Of a DNA stretch of 14,615 bases, positions 1 through 7,307 are shown in pieces. The notes under the pieces are model-generated. The model was not told the origin of the DNA. It saw nothing but the letters and a program-made list of their open reading frames with translations, and searched no databases. Origin of the DNA: an uncultured Oscillospiraceae bacterium (GTDB lineage Bacteria; Bacillota; Clostridia; Oscillospirales; Oscillospiraceae). The first letter of the stretch is position 1. The number at the start of each line of letters is the position of its first letter. The stretch covers positions 1 through 14,615 of the forward strand of contig CAKTOH010000033.1 of the NCBI GenBank assembly GCA_934589705.1, in the 5' to 3' direction. Both the position numbers and the translations under genes were made by a program.

Positions 1-1524
1 GTGGTTCTGGGCAAGAAGTACGGCGCGCCCCTCATCACCAACGACGGCGTGACCATCGCCAAGGAAGTGGAGCTGGAGGACGCCTTTGAGAATATGGGCG
101 CTCAGCTCATCCGGGAAGTGGCCACCAAGACCAACGATGTTGCCGGCGACGGCACCACCACCGCCACCGTCCTGGCTCAGGCCATCACCCGGGAGGGGCT
201 GAAGAACCTGTCCGCCGGTGCCAACCCCATGGTCATGCGTAAGGGCATCGACAAGGCCGTTGCCGCCGCCGTGGCTGCCATCAAGGCCAACTCCGAGCCT
301 GTGACCGACTCCGCCGCCATCGCCCGTGTGGGTACCGTGTCCTCCGGCGACGAGAACATCGGCAAGCTGATCGCCGAGGCCATGGAGAAGGTAGGCAAGG
401 AAGGCGTTATCACCATCGAGGAGAGCAAGACCGCCGAGACCGGCCTGGAAGTCGTGGAAGGTATGCAGTTTGACCGGGGCTACATCTCCCCCTACATGGT
501 CACCGATACCGACAAGATGGAGGCTGTTCTGGACGATGCCTACGTCCTGATTACCGACAAGAAGATCGCCTCCATTCAGGAGATCCTGCCCATTCTGGAG
601 CCCATCGTCAAGTCCGGCCGGAAGCTGATGATCATCGCCGAGGATGTGGAGGGCGACGCTCTGGCTACCCTGCTGCTGAACCGCCTGCAAGGTCGTTTCA
701 ATGTGGTCTGCGTCAAGGCTCCCGGCTTCGGCGACCGCCGGAAGGAAATGCTTCAGGATATTGCCATTCTCACCGGCGGCCGGGTCATTTCCAGCGAGCT
801 GAACATGGAGCTGACTGACACCCAGATGACCGACCTGGGTCACTGCCGTCAGATCGTTGTCACCAAGGACAACACCACCATCGTCGACGGCGACGGCAAG
901 GCCGAGGACATCAAGGCCCGGGCCCACATGATCCGCTCCGCCATCGCCACCACCACCTCCGACTACGACCGGGAGAAGCTCCAGGAGCGTCTGGCAAAGC
1001 TGTCCGGCGGCGTAGCCGTCATCAAGGTCGGCGCTCAGACCGAGGTCGCCATGAAGGAGCAGAAGCTCCGTGTGGAGGACGCTCTGAACGCTGCCCGTGC
1101 CGCCGTTGAGGAAGGCATCGTGGCCGGCGGCGGTACCGCCCAGGTCAACGCCATCCCCGCTGTGGAAGAGCTGATCGCCACCCTGCACGGCGACGAGAAG
1201 ACCGGCGCCCGGATCATCGCCGCGGCTTTGCAGGCGCCTATCCGTCAGATCGCCGAGAACGCCGGTGTGGACGGCAGCGTGGTTTACGAGAAGATCCGCA
1301 CCTGCGGCAAGGTTGGCTTCGGCTACAACGCCTACACCGAGGACTATGTGGACATGATCTCCAGCGGCATCGTGGATCCCACCAAGGTCACCCGTTCCTC
1401 TCTGGAGAACGCCGCGTCCATCGCCGGCTGCGTGCTGACCACCGAGAGCCTGGTCGTGGACAAGCCCGATCCCGCCGCCGACGCGGCCGCTGCCGCGGCT
1501 GCCGGTCAGGCCGGTATGTACTAA
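1..1524 (+). CDS. groEL: 60 kDa chaperonin GroEL, 5' end cut by the window
   Basis: This is the ATP-driven cytosolic chaperonin that folds proteins inside a double ring capped by GroES. The reading frame is open from base 1, and the first residues ([20 protein letters not shown]) align with E. coli GroEL from Val38, so about 37 N-terminal residues lie outside the window. The GTG at base 1 is therefore an internal valine codon, not a start. Visible marks are the nucleotide-binding GDGTTTAT motif (window residues about 49-56), the apical domain in the middle, and [16 protein letters not shown], which carries the aspartate needed for ATP hydrolysis (E. coli Asp398), followed by GIVAGGG. The implied full length of about 544 residues is normal. 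The C-terminus is alanine-rich and ends GQAGMY instead of the usual GGM repeats. groES would be expected just upstream, outside the window. A terminator follows the stop codon directly. Confidence 0.98.
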   Translation: MVLGKKYGAPLITNDGVTIAKEVELEDAFENMGAQLIREVATKTNDVAGDGTTTATVLAQAITREGLKNLSAGANPMVMRKGIDKAVAAAVAAIKANSEPVTDSAAIARVGTVSSGDENIGKLIAEAMEKVGKEGVITIEESKTAETGLEVVEGMQFDRGYISPYMVTDTDKMEAVLDDAYVLITDKKIASIQEILPILEPIVKSGRKLMIIAEDVEGDALATLLLNRLQGRFNVVCVKAPGFGDRRKEMLQDIAILTGGRVISSELNMELTDTQMTDLGHCRQIVVTKDNTTIVDGDGKAEDIKARAHMIRSAIATTTSDYDREKLQERLAKLSGGVAVIKVGAQTEVAMKEQKLRVEDALNAARAAVEEGIVAGGGTAQVNAIPAVEELIATLHGDEKTGARIIAAALQAPIRQIAENAGVDGSVVYEKIRTCGKVGFGYNAYTEDYVDMISSGIVDPTKVTRSSLENAASIAGCVLTTESLVVDKPDPAADAAAAAAAGQAGMY

Positions 1525-1547
1525 GCCGAAAGGACTCAATACGAAAC

Positions 1548-1577
1548 AAACCGGAACCCCCAGGGGTTCCGGTTTTT
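1548..1577 (+). terminator. Rho-independent terminator of groEL
   Basis: A 12-base-pair stem (AAACCGGAACCC paired with GGGTTCCGGTTT, four-base loop CCAG) begins 24 bases after the groEL stop codon and runs straight into a T tract at 1573-1577. This is a standard intrinsic terminator, so groEL appears to be the last gene of its operon. Confidence 0.9.
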
Positions 1578-1607
1578 CTCTGTTTTGGGACGGAACAAAA
1601 TTACGTC

Positions 1608-1650
1608 GTCATTGCGAACCAGTGACCGATGTCACTGGTGTGGCAATCCG
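1608..1650. repeat. Palindromic intergenic repeat, family E, copy 1
   Basis: The core is a perfect 8-base-pair hairpin, CCAGTGAC (1619-1626) and GTCACTGG (1631-1638) around CGAT. Outer arms ATTGC (1611-1615) and GCAAT (1643-1647) can close a longer stem. A related unit lies at 11281-11320, with the same order CAT..G, GCCAGTG, CACTG, GGCAATG. The shared layout with different stem bases suggests a dispersed repeat family and not a gene. I believe similar units are common in Oscillospiraceae intergenic regions, but that is from memory and unchecked. Confidence 0.6.
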
Positions 1651-1726
1651 TGCCCTTTTCCGAGAGCTATCGTGAGCAGCCGTGGGCGCAGCCATTGGCC
1701 CCCGCAATCCTTCCCAAAATGGGCAT
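1651..1726. other. Intergenic remainder between repeats, no gene seen
   Basis: The stretch between repeat E and the next terminator holds no reading frame with a ribosome binding site and no promoter-like pair of hexamers. It contains GC-rich fragments (for example GCCATTGGCCCCCGCAATCC) that look like further degenerate pieces of the repeats on either side. Confidence 0.4.
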
Positions 1727-1752
1727 AAAAAGCGGGCGCCCAATGGGCGCCC
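1727..1752 (-). terminator. Terminator of the nrdR operon, built from a GC-rich repeat (family F)
   Basis: On the minus strand, GGGCGCCC, ATT, GGGCGCCC form an 8-base-pair hairpin followed by GC and five T residues (plus-strand A's at 1727-1731). It lies 22 bases beyond the stop codon of the SdpI-like gene, as expected for an intrinsic terminator. The same pattern, a GC-rich inverted repeat around AAT or AGT ending in CCCCTAC, recurs at 14032-14053, with a relative at 7354-7371. This terminator therefore seems to belong to a dispersed repeat family. Confidence 0.75.
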
Positions 1753-1774
1753 CTACTGATTCTAACGAAGTCTT

Positions 1775-2296
1775 CTATGCCTTTTTCTTCCGCCGTCTGG
1801 GCGCGCCCTTCCGGTCAAAGAAGTAGGCCGCCGCCAGGCTCACAAACAGATTGATGACCACTGCGGCAACCGCCTGCCAGATAAGGCACCCCACCGCCTT
1901 CCAGGCCATGGCCTCCGGCTCCAGCTTTCCGAAGCCCGCGGAAATGCCCAGGGTCACCACCGTGAAAATCGCCCCGGCGGCCGTGAATAGAAGGCCTGCC
2001 AGCCGCTGGGTAAACCGCCAGGAATGGATGCTGCCCATGCCGAAATAGCACCGGTAGCCCAGGTAATAGTTGGCTTCCTTTGGGGCAAGGAACAGGTACG
2101 ACAGCCCCAGAGCCAGCATGACGATGGGCCCGATCATCACAGCCAATCGGCACAGCCCGGGAAGATGGCCAAAAAGCTTCGTCAGATCCGGCAGCAGACT
2201 CTCCGGATGAAAGCCATCCATGGCCTCCTTGATGGAAGCAATGTCCAGAATGGGCTCGGTGGCGGCGGTGGTCTCCAGAATATCGCTTGCGTTCAT
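1775..2296 (-). CDS. SdpI/YfhL-like integral membrane protein, function unknown
   Basis: This is a 173-residue membrane protein. Residues 1-48 are soluble and acidic. Hydrophobic segments lie at about 50-72, 100-121 and 131-162, and the C-terminus is strongly basic (RKGAPRRRKKKA). The stretch around residues 78-101 (YLGYRCYFGMGSIHSWRFTQ and the following RLAG) resembles the GYRT...W...N-R-L-A-G signature of SdpI-family proteins. The best known member is the B. subtilis immunity protein and signal receptor for the SdpC toxin. Most family members have no known job, so immunity should not be assumed. Its ATG overlaps the nrdR stop codon (TAATG), with GGAGG about 8 bases upstream, so it is co-transcribed and probably translationally coupled to nrdR. 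The family assignment comes from recalled motif resemblance only. Confidence 0.75.
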   Translation of the reverse strand: MNASDILETTAATEPILDIASIKEAMDGFHPESLLPDLTKLFGHLPGLCRLAVMIGPIVMLALGLSYLFLAPKEANYYLGYRCYFGMGSIHSWRFTQRLAGLLFTAAGAIFTVVTLGISAGFGKLEPEAMAWKAVGCLIWQAVAAVVINLFVSLAAAYFFDRKGAPRRRKKKA

Positions 2297-2751
2297 TATT
2301 TTTCCTCCAGGAATTTGCTGATCTCCCGCATAAAGCTCTGGGCGTCCTGGAACCGATGGTAGATGGAGGCAAAGCGGATATAGGCCACCTCGTCCAGGGG
2401 CTTGAGCCGCTCCATGACCATTTCGCCGATTTTGTCGGTGCTGATTTCCCGCTCCAGGGTATTCTGAATGGTCTGCTCGATCTCCGTGGTGATCCGATCC
2501 AGGTCGGTCACGTCCACCTTCCGCTTGTCAAAGGCACGGATCATGGAGTTGAGGATCTTATTCCGGTCGAAGGGCTGGCGGGAGCCGTTGCGCTTGACCA
2601 CAATGATCGGCAGACTTTCTACGACTTCATAGGTAGTGAACCGGCGCTGGCACTTCATGCACTCCCGACGGCGGCGGATGCTCAGTCCATCCTCAGACCG
2701 GCGGGAATCCACCACCTTGCTGTCCTGGTCACCACAGAAAGGACACCTCAC
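2296..2751 (-). CDS. nrdR: Transcriptional repressor NrdR
   Basis: NrdR represses ribonucleotide reductase genes in response to ATP/dATP. With the start used here the protein has 151 residues, the usual family length. It has an N-terminal zinc ribbon with cysteines at 3, 6, 31 and 34 (CPFC...CMKC), followed by the RRFTTYE motif and an ATP-cone domain beginning near IIVVKRNGSRQPFDRNKI. I chose the GTG at 2751 because AGGGAGGA sits about 8 bases upstream and because NrdR proteins characteristically begin M-x-C-P-F-C. The in-frame ATG at 2784 directly abuts the -10 hexamer and would lie upstream of the transcription start. The gene is followed, with a 1-base overlap, by the SdpI-like membrane protein. 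No ribonucleotide reductase gene is in the window. Confidence 0.95.
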   Translation of the reverse strand: MRCPFCGDQDSKVVDSRRSEDGLSIRRRRECMKCQRRFTTYEVVESLPIIVVKRNGSRQPFDRNKILNSMIRAFDKRKVDVTDLDRITTEIEQTIQNTLEREISTDKIGEMVMERLKPLDEVAYIRFASIYHRFQDAQSFMREISKFLEEK

Positions 2752-2765
2752 GGCATATTCCTCCC

Positions 2766-2778
2766 TTATACTGTATAA
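2766..2778. promoter_or_regulatory. Perfect 13-base palindrome at the nrdR transcription start, possible operator
   Basis: TTATAC-A-GTATAA on the minus strand is a perfect inverted repeat. It covers the predicted +1 region and ends next to the nrdR ribosome binding site. The position suits a repressor site. It does not closely match my memory of the NrdR box, so autoregulation by NrdR is only a possibility. AT-rich palindromes of this length can also arise by chance. Confidence 0.35.
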
Positions 2779-2784
2779 TTGCAT

Positions 2785-2813
2785 ATTATACCAGAAGGTT
2801 TCCCATCTGTCCA
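2785..2813 (-). promoter_or_regulatory. Sigma-A promoter of nrdR
   Basis: On the minus strand, TGGACA (2808-2813) and a perfect TATAAT (2785-2790) are separated by exactly 17 bases. The predicted transcription start is near 2778, about 27 bases before the GTG start of nrdR. Confidence 0.85.
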
Positions 2814-2849
2814 GCTTTTTTTCTGATCAGGAAGCCCCCAGGAAAGGCC

Positions 2850-2878
2850 TTGCCAAACAGGGAAAAATCGGGTAGAAT
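2850..2878 (+). promoter_or_regulatory. Promoter of the small membrane protein gene
   Basis: TTGCCA (2850-2855) and TAGAAT (2873-2878) are separated by 17 bases. The predicted start near 2885 gives a 5' leader of about 33 bases that contains the GGGAGG ribosome binding site. It is divergent from the nrdR promoter. Confidence 0.7.
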
Positions 2879-2917
2879 AGGAGTGTTCGTTTCACCCGTT
2901 TTCTTGGGAGGGTATTT

Positions 2918-3307
2918 ATGAAAAACCGCAGTTTATTCATCGCCTGGGCGTCTCTCTTTATTCTGTGCGCCATCGGGGGTTTTATTCCCGTGACAAAAAC
3001 CGCCGTGAGAATTCTTCTCACCGGCCTGTCCCTTCTGTTCTTCCTGCCGCCGGCGCTGCTTCTTCATCAGGGAACGGCTCAGGAACGGCATCTGGTGCGG
3101 AACTTAAGTGCCCTGTCTCTGGTGCTCACCGCGCTGCTGCTGATTGCCAATTTCCTTACGGCCTTTCGTTCCGAGGCTCTGGGAAATGCCCTGCACGCCC
3201 TGCTTACCGTGGTAGGCTGCCCCATGATCACCAGCGGCCACTGGGCCATGAGTTTGTTTCTCTGGGCCTGTTTGCTGGTGGCGAGTCTGAAAAAGCGAGC
3301 TGATTGA
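2918..3307 (+). CDS. Small polytopic membrane protein, function unknown
   Basis: This 129-residue protein is mostly hydrophobic, with about four membrane segments at roughly residues 6-25, 30-50, 63-83 and 106-123. A short polar stretch (HQGTAQERHLVRN, about 50-62) is the largest soluble loop. The start is well supported by GGGAGG about 8 bases upstream and by a promoter at 2850-2878. It is a single-gene transcription unit, since its stop codon lies inside the loop of its own terminator. I do not recognise the family and see no catalytic or binding motif. It could be a lineage-specific hypothetical protein. Coding status is supported by promoter, ribosome binding site and terminator all fitting. 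Confidence 0.75.
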   Translation: MKNRSLFIAWASLFILCAIGGFIPVTKTAVRILLTGLSLLFFLPPALLLHQGTAQERHLVRNLSALSLVLTALLLIANFLTAFRSEALGNALHALLTVVGCPMITSGHWAMSLFLWACLLVASLKKRAD

Positions 3308-3323
3308 ATCAGCTCGCTTTTTT
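3291..3323. terminator. Bidirectional terminator shared by two convergent genes
   Basis: AAAAGCGAGCTGA pairs with TCAGCTCGCTTTT, leaving a short loop that contains the stop codon of the plus-strand gene (3305-3307). A T tract at 3318-3323 serves plus-strand transcripts. The A run at 3290-3294 becomes a T tract for the minus-strand gene, which ends at 3325. Both convergent genes can use this one hairpin. Confidence 0.85.
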
Positions 3324-3324
3324 G

Positions 3325-4653
3325 TTATTTGGCTTCCTTGAGTTCCGCCCGCCAGCAGTCCAGGTAGCCGGACAGCAGCAGGAACAGGAACTGGATAGGC
3401 TGGTTCGTCACATAGGTGCCAAACAGATAGGGTTCCAGGAAGGAGCAGCCCAGGATGCACAGCACCAGAATTGCCGTCACGCTCTTCACCAGATCCGGGT
3501 TGTGCCAGAAAATTACCAGGGCGTCATATACCACGACGGCTGTCAGCACCAGCACCAGCAGCAGTCCGGGAAGGCCCATGTCGTAGAGCGCCTGGAACCA
3601 GGAGTTGTGGGCGTGATCCACCCGGAAGGAATGGTACTGGGAGATGATCAGGCCGGAATACTCCGTGCCTTCCAGCAGGATTTTGGGGTTGTCCCGCAGA
3701 CCCTTGCCGGCGGCATTCCAAATTTTCGTGCGGTTATTCAGGTCTTTAATATCGTTGCCCCAGCCGGATTGCCTGCTGTGGATCGTCCCTTCGGTCTGAG
3801 CGGCCGTCAGGCTTGCCTTATGTACCTGATACAGCTTCTGGGAGCCCACAAACAGGCCGCCCATGAGCACCACCGCCGCAAGAGCAGCAACGGCAAACCG
3901 CTTCCAGCCGGATCTGCGCAGGGCGCAGAACAGGCCGCCGCCGATGAGCGCGCAGGTAAAGGCCGTGGCTGCCCGTGCGCTGGTCAGGGTCACTATTCCA
4001 AACTGCGCGATGATCCACAGAAGCAGCACGCCCCGGAGCCAAAGCTTTTTCAGCTTTCCAAAGCACATCATACAGACAGCAATGCTGATCATCAGGAGGG
4101 TAGCGCAGACGTTGGGATGGCTCATGGCGGAAAAACGGGTACCGTCCCAGCGGACGGAATCCTGAAGGAAGGCCGGAACCCGGTTTCCAAACAGCATCAG
4201 GCAGTAAACGGCCAGCAGCACGCCCACACCCATGTAGAGCCAAACGATCCACTTGAGAGCCCGCTGGCGCTTGCCGTCCCCGGAGACAGCGGCAAAGGGC
4301 AGGCACAGGCCGTAGGCGCAGAAGAAAGCGCCGATGTTCCGGGCCTCAACGCCCTCCACCCGATGAATAGCCTTGGTCACCGCGAACCAAATCAGGAATG
4401 CCGCCCCCAGGATCAGGTGCCGCCGGGCCTGCCGGCTGACCCGGGTACTGAGAGTAGCGCCCAGGAAAATCATGGCAGGAACCACGGTGTAAATTTCCAT
4501 CCAGGTCCAGGCCACGCCGTTGCCTCGGTGCTCGATCAGAAAATAGCTGGCCAGCAGCCCCAGCAGACCGATCAGGCTTCCGTACTGCACCCGCCCAGCG
4601 GCGGGATTTTCGACTTCTTCTATGGTTTTTACAGAAGGATGTTCCAGCTGCAT
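3325..4653 (-). CDS. O-antigen ligase/Wzy-like membrane protein
   Basis: This 442-residue protein has about ten or more hydrophobic segments and looks like an O-antigen ligase (Wzy_C, PF04932) family member. Such proteins join or polymerise undecaprenyl-linked glycans on the outer face of the membrane. Family-like features are SHPN near residues 178-181, TSARAATAF near 234-242 (where relatives often show an S-R-G/A motif), a long external loop with NRTKIW at about 317-322, and DHAHNSWFQALYDMGLPG at 346-363. A Gram-positive cell would use it for a surface polysaccharide or teichoic-acid-like glycan, not LPS. The start is supported by GGAGG 8 bases upstream of the ATG and by the promoter at 4689-4717. 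No glycosyltransferase or flippase genes lie beside it, so its glycan cannot be deduced from context. Confidence 0.8.
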   Translation of the reverse strand: MQLEHPSVKTIEEVENPAAGRVQYGSLIGLLGLLASYFLIEHRGNGVAWTWMEIYTVVPAMIFLGATLSTRVSRQARRHLILGAAFLIWFAVTKAIHRVEGVEARNIGAFFCAYGLCLPFAAVSGDGKRQRALKWIVWLYMGVGVLLAVYCLMLFGNRVPAFLQDSVRWDGTRFSAMSHPNVCATLLMISIAVCMMCFGKLKKLWLRGVLLLWIIAQFGIVTLTSARAATAFTCALIGGGLFCALRRSGWKRFAVAALAAVVLMGGLFVGSQKLYQVHKASLTAAQTEGTIHSRQSGWGNDIKDLNNRTKIWNAAGKGLRDNPKILLEGTEYSGLIISQYHSFRVDHAHNSWFQALYDMGLPGLLLVLVLTAVVVYDALVIFWHNPDLVKSVTAILVLCILGCSFLEPYLFGTYVTNQPIQFLFLLLSGYLDCWRAELKEAK

Positions 4654-4688
4654 TTTGTTTCCTCCGCAATTTTCTTTTCTTTGGGCCT

Positions 4689-4717
4689 ATAATAGCATAA
4701 AACCACCGATTTTGCAA
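4689..4717 (-). promoter_or_regulatory. Promoter of the O-antigen-ligase-like gene
   Basis: On the minus strand, TTGCAA (4712-4717) and TATTAT (4689-4694) are 17 bases apart. They place the start near 4682, about 29 bases before the ATG at 4653. Confidence 0.7.
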
Positions 4718-4736
4718 CCGTTTCCGCCAAACCGGC

Positions 4737-4767
4737 AAAACCTCCCGGCGTAGGATACGCCGGGAGG
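4737..4767 (-). terminator. Terminator of malQ
   Basis: A perfect 12-base-pair stem, CCTCCCGGCGTA with TACGCCGGGAGG, closes around a 3-base loop. On the minus strand it is followed by TTTT (4737-4740). It begins 6 bases after the malQ stop codon. Confidence 0.85.
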
Positions 4768-4772
4768 GTTTC

Positions 4773-6251
4773 TCACTTTTTCAATCTGCCATACAGGCCG
4801 GTCATCTTCCGGATTTTCTTTGCCAGACGGTCGGAATCGAAGCCCGGCTGAGCCCGCCAGGTCCAGTTGGCGGCGGACAGGGTGCCGGGGAAGTTCATTC
4901 TGGCCTCCCCGCCCAGTTCCAGATAGTCCTGCATCTGGGCAATGAACAGCTTGGAAACGCTGGACATGCCGCCCCGGATCATACCCCAGACATAGCCCTC
5001 CTGCCGGGAAAGCCCCAGATAGGCCTTGGCGTAGGCCTTGTCCTGACGGGAAGCCTCGTCAAACCACTGCTTCAGGGTCACGTTGTCGTGGGTGCCGGTA
5101 TAGCACACGGAATCCACCGGATACAGGTGAGGCAGGTAGTCGCTTTCCTCCCGGGAATCGAAGGCAAATTCCAGCACCTTCATGCCGGGGTAGCCGGAAT
5201 CCTCCAACAGCTTCCGGACGCCGGGGGTCACAAAGCCCAGATCCTCGGCGATAAAATCCAGCTCCGGCAGGGCCTTCTGCACCGCCCGGATGAAGTCAAT
5301 CCCCGGGCCCTTGACCCAGGTGCCGTTCCTCGCGGTTTTGTCCCCGGCGGGCACTGCCCAGTAGCTTTCAAAGCCCCGGAAGTGGTCAAAGCGCACCACG
5401 TCGTACATATGGGCGGCGGCTGCCAGCCGATGAATCCACCAGCCGTAGCCCGTGTCCGCCATGGCCTGCCAGTCGTAAATGGGGTTGCCCCAGAGCTGGC
5501 CATCGGCGGTGAAGCCATCCGGCGGACAGCCCGCCACCACCTCTGGGTGCCGGGTCTCGTCCAGCTGGAACAGCTCACTGTTCACCCACACGTCCGCTGA
5601 GTCCAGGGGCACATAAATGGGTACATCGCCGATGATGCGGATACCCTTGCCGTTGGCGTAGGCCCGCAAAGCCCGCCACTGCTTCCGGAACTGATACTGA
5701 ACGAAGCACTGATAGCGGATTTCCTCCCGGTTTTCCTCCCTGGCCTTCTCCAGAGCATCCTCCCGGCGAAGGCGCAGGTCTTCCTCCCAGGAAAGCCAGG
5801 GCGCGCCGCCGTGCTTTTCCTTCAGAGCCATGAACAGGGCGTAATCCGGAAGCCACTGGGCGCTTTCCGCCAGGAAAGCCTCATAGTCCTCGTCCGGCGT
5901 GAACCGGCCGAAGGCGGTGTGCAAGAGCTTTCCCCGCTGGGCATAAAGCTTTCCGTAGCTGACCCGGCCGGGGTCGTCTCCCCAGTCCACCGCCGCCGGC
6001 TCCTCAGCCATCAGAAGCCCTTGGGAAACCAGGGTATCCAGGTCAATGAGGTAAGGATTTCCCGCTCCCGCGGAAAAGGACTGATAGGGGGAATCCCCAT
6101 AGCCCGTAGGGGACAGGGGCAGAATCTGCCAGCAGGACTGGCCTGCCTTTTCCAGAAAATCCACAAAGTCATATGCACTTTTTCCCATGGTGCCCACGCC
6201 GTAAGGCCCGGGCAGGGAGGTGATGTGCATTAAAATTCCACTTTGGCGCAT
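4773..6251 (-). CDS. malQ: 4-alpha-glucanotransferase (amylomaltase, GH77)
   Basis: This 492-residue cytosolic enzyme transfers alpha-1,4-glucan segments between maltodextrins, releasing glucose and producing longer dextrins. It begins SGILMHITSLPGPYGVG, the usual GH77 opening. The three catalytic carboxylates are visible: nucleophile Asp289 in DVVRFDHFRG, acid/base Glu336 in FIAEDLG and Asp389 in GTHDN. Their spacing closely matches Thermus amylomaltase (293, 340, 395). The length is normal for bacterial MalQ without a large N-terminal extension. The start is supported by AAGGAG 8 bases upstream of the ATG. It lies 51 bases downstream of the LacI-type repressor on the same strand, with no terminator between, so the two are probably co-transcribed. 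Its presence points to a maltodextrin-like substrate for the neighbouring transporter. Confidence 0.97.
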   Translation of the reverse strand: MRQSGILMHITSLPGPYGVGTMGKSAYDFVDFLEKAGQSCWQILPLSPTGYGDSPYQSFSAGAGNPYLIDLDTLVSQGLLMAEEPAAVDWGDDPGRVSYGKLYAQRGKLLHTAFGRFTPDEDYEAFLAESAQWLPDYALFMALKEKHGGAPWLSWEEDLRLRREDALEKAREENREEIRYQCFVQYQFRKQWRALRAYANGKGIRIIGDVPIYVPLDSADVWVNSELFQLDETRHPEVVAGCPPDGFTADGQLWGNPIYDWQAMADTGYGWWIHRLAAAAHMYDVVRFDHFRGFESYWAVPAGDKTARNGTWVKGPGIDFIRAVQKALPELDFIAEDLGFVTPGVRKLLEDSGYPGMKVLEFAFDSREESDYLPHLYPVDSVCYTGTHDNVTLKQWFDEASRQDKAYAKAYLGLSRQEGYVWGMIRGGMSSVSKLFIAQMQDYLELGGEARMNFPGTLSAANWTWRAQPGFDSDRLAKKIRKMTGLYGRLKK

Positions 6252-6302
6252 GTTCGTTTCTCCTTGTATACTGCTTTCAAACGCGGTAGGCCCTAATGCA
6301 TT

Positions 6303-7307
6303 TCAGCGTTCCCGGACGCTCTCCCGGCAGCTGACCCGGAAGGGCACCCGCTCATGGCGGCTGGTCGTGCCGTTTTCGATGGCATCGAGAAGGATTTCCA
6401 CGCTTCTGGCCGCCATTTCCTCCGCAGGCTGAACCACCGTGGCAAGCTTGGGCACCAGGTATTCGCCGATGGGCAGGCCGTCCAGTCCCAGCACCGACAC
6501 ATCCTCCGGCACCCGCTTGCCCCCGTCCCCCAGCGCACGGATGGCACCGATGGCCATCACATCCGCGCAGGCAAACAGAGCGGTAAACTCCCGTCCGGAA
6601 CTCAGCAGTGCCTGGGTCGCCCGGTAGCCGTCCCGATAAGAATAACGCACACCCTGGTAGTCCCGCTCCGGGTCAAAGTCCAGGCCGTGGGCCCGGACAG
6701 CCTGTAAGCAGCCTTCGTAGCGCAGCCGGCTGGTATCGGACAGCCGCCGGTCGCCGCCGACAACGGCAATGCGCCGGTGACCCAGGGAAATCAGGGTCTC
6801 CATCGCCTGCCGCCCGGCCTCCCGATCGTCAATGGTGACGCTGGACAGGTTGGGAAAGGGCAATGGGGAAGCGTCGTTGGTCACCACCACGCAGGGCACG
6901 TCCACCGTCCGGAAGTCCTCGGTAAAATTCTCGTTCACGCCCCCCAGGAACAGAATCCCCAGGGGCTTTTTCTCCCGGCACAGCTTAATGGCACAGGCCG
7001 CCTCGTTGGCGTCCTCGTCCATGTAATCCACCACCAGCTGGTACCGGGTCTCGGAAATCAACTGCTGAATCTTCTCCACCATTTCCCCGAACAGCTCGTT
7101 CCGGGTGCCTTTGACCACCATCAGAATGGTGTTGGAGTGGGTCTGCTTCAGCTGCTTGGCGTTGACATTCAGCTCAAAGCCCATTTCCGCCGCGGCCTGC
7201 TGGATGGCGGCCCGAGCCTTGGGACTGACGTTTGGATGGTTGTTCAGCGCCCGGGAAACAGTGCCCACGGCGTAGCCGGTTTTGGCGGCGATGTCTTTAA
7301 TGGTCAT
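6303..7307 (-). CDS. LacI-family transcriptional regulator of the sugar locus
   Basis: This 334-residue protein has a classic LacI-family helix-turn-helix at the N-terminus (TIKDIAAKTGYAVGTVSRAL, residues 2-21) followed by the hinge helix (VNAKQLKQ). A periplasmic-binding-protein-like sensor domain begins near NTILMVVKG and ends with the VLGLDGLPIGEYLVPKLATV region that packs against the sugar site. The ATG is preceded by AAAGGAGG at 11 bases. Proteins with this recognition helix bind palindromes centred on CG, and two such sites (GAAACGTTTC) lie at the binding-protein promoter in this window. The protein is therefore most likely the local repressor, released by an oligosaccharide. No clear promoter was found between it and the permease gene. 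It may be read through from upstream or have a weak promoter in the repeat region. Confidence 0.92.
   Translation of the reverse strand: MTIKDIAAKTGYAVGTVSRALNNHPNVSPKARAAIQQAAAEMGFELNVNAKQLKQTHSNTILMVVKGTRNELFGEMVEKIQQLISETRYQLVVDYMDEDANEAACAIKLCREKKPLGILFLGGVNENFTEDFRTVDVPCVVVTNDASPLPFPNLSSVTIDDREAGRQAMETLISLGHRRIAVVGGDRRLSDTSRLRYEGCLQAVRAHGLDFDPERDYQGVRYSYRDGYRATQALLSSGREFTALFACADVMAIGAIRALGDGGKRVPEDVSVLGLDGLPIGEYLVPKLATVVQPAEEMAARSVEILLDAIENGTTSRHERVPFRVSCRESVRER

Noticed and set aside
1629..1826. Small plus-strand frame (65 codons) in the region after groEL
   Set aside because: It translates repeat sequence and overlaps the end of the SdpI-like gene. It has no ribosome binding site.
3304..4692. 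Plus-strand open frame (462 codons) opposite the O-antigen-ligase-like gene
   Set aside because: Its composition (Gln, His, Pro, Ala) is that of an antisense shadow, while the opposite strand shows promoter, ribosome binding site and membrane segments.
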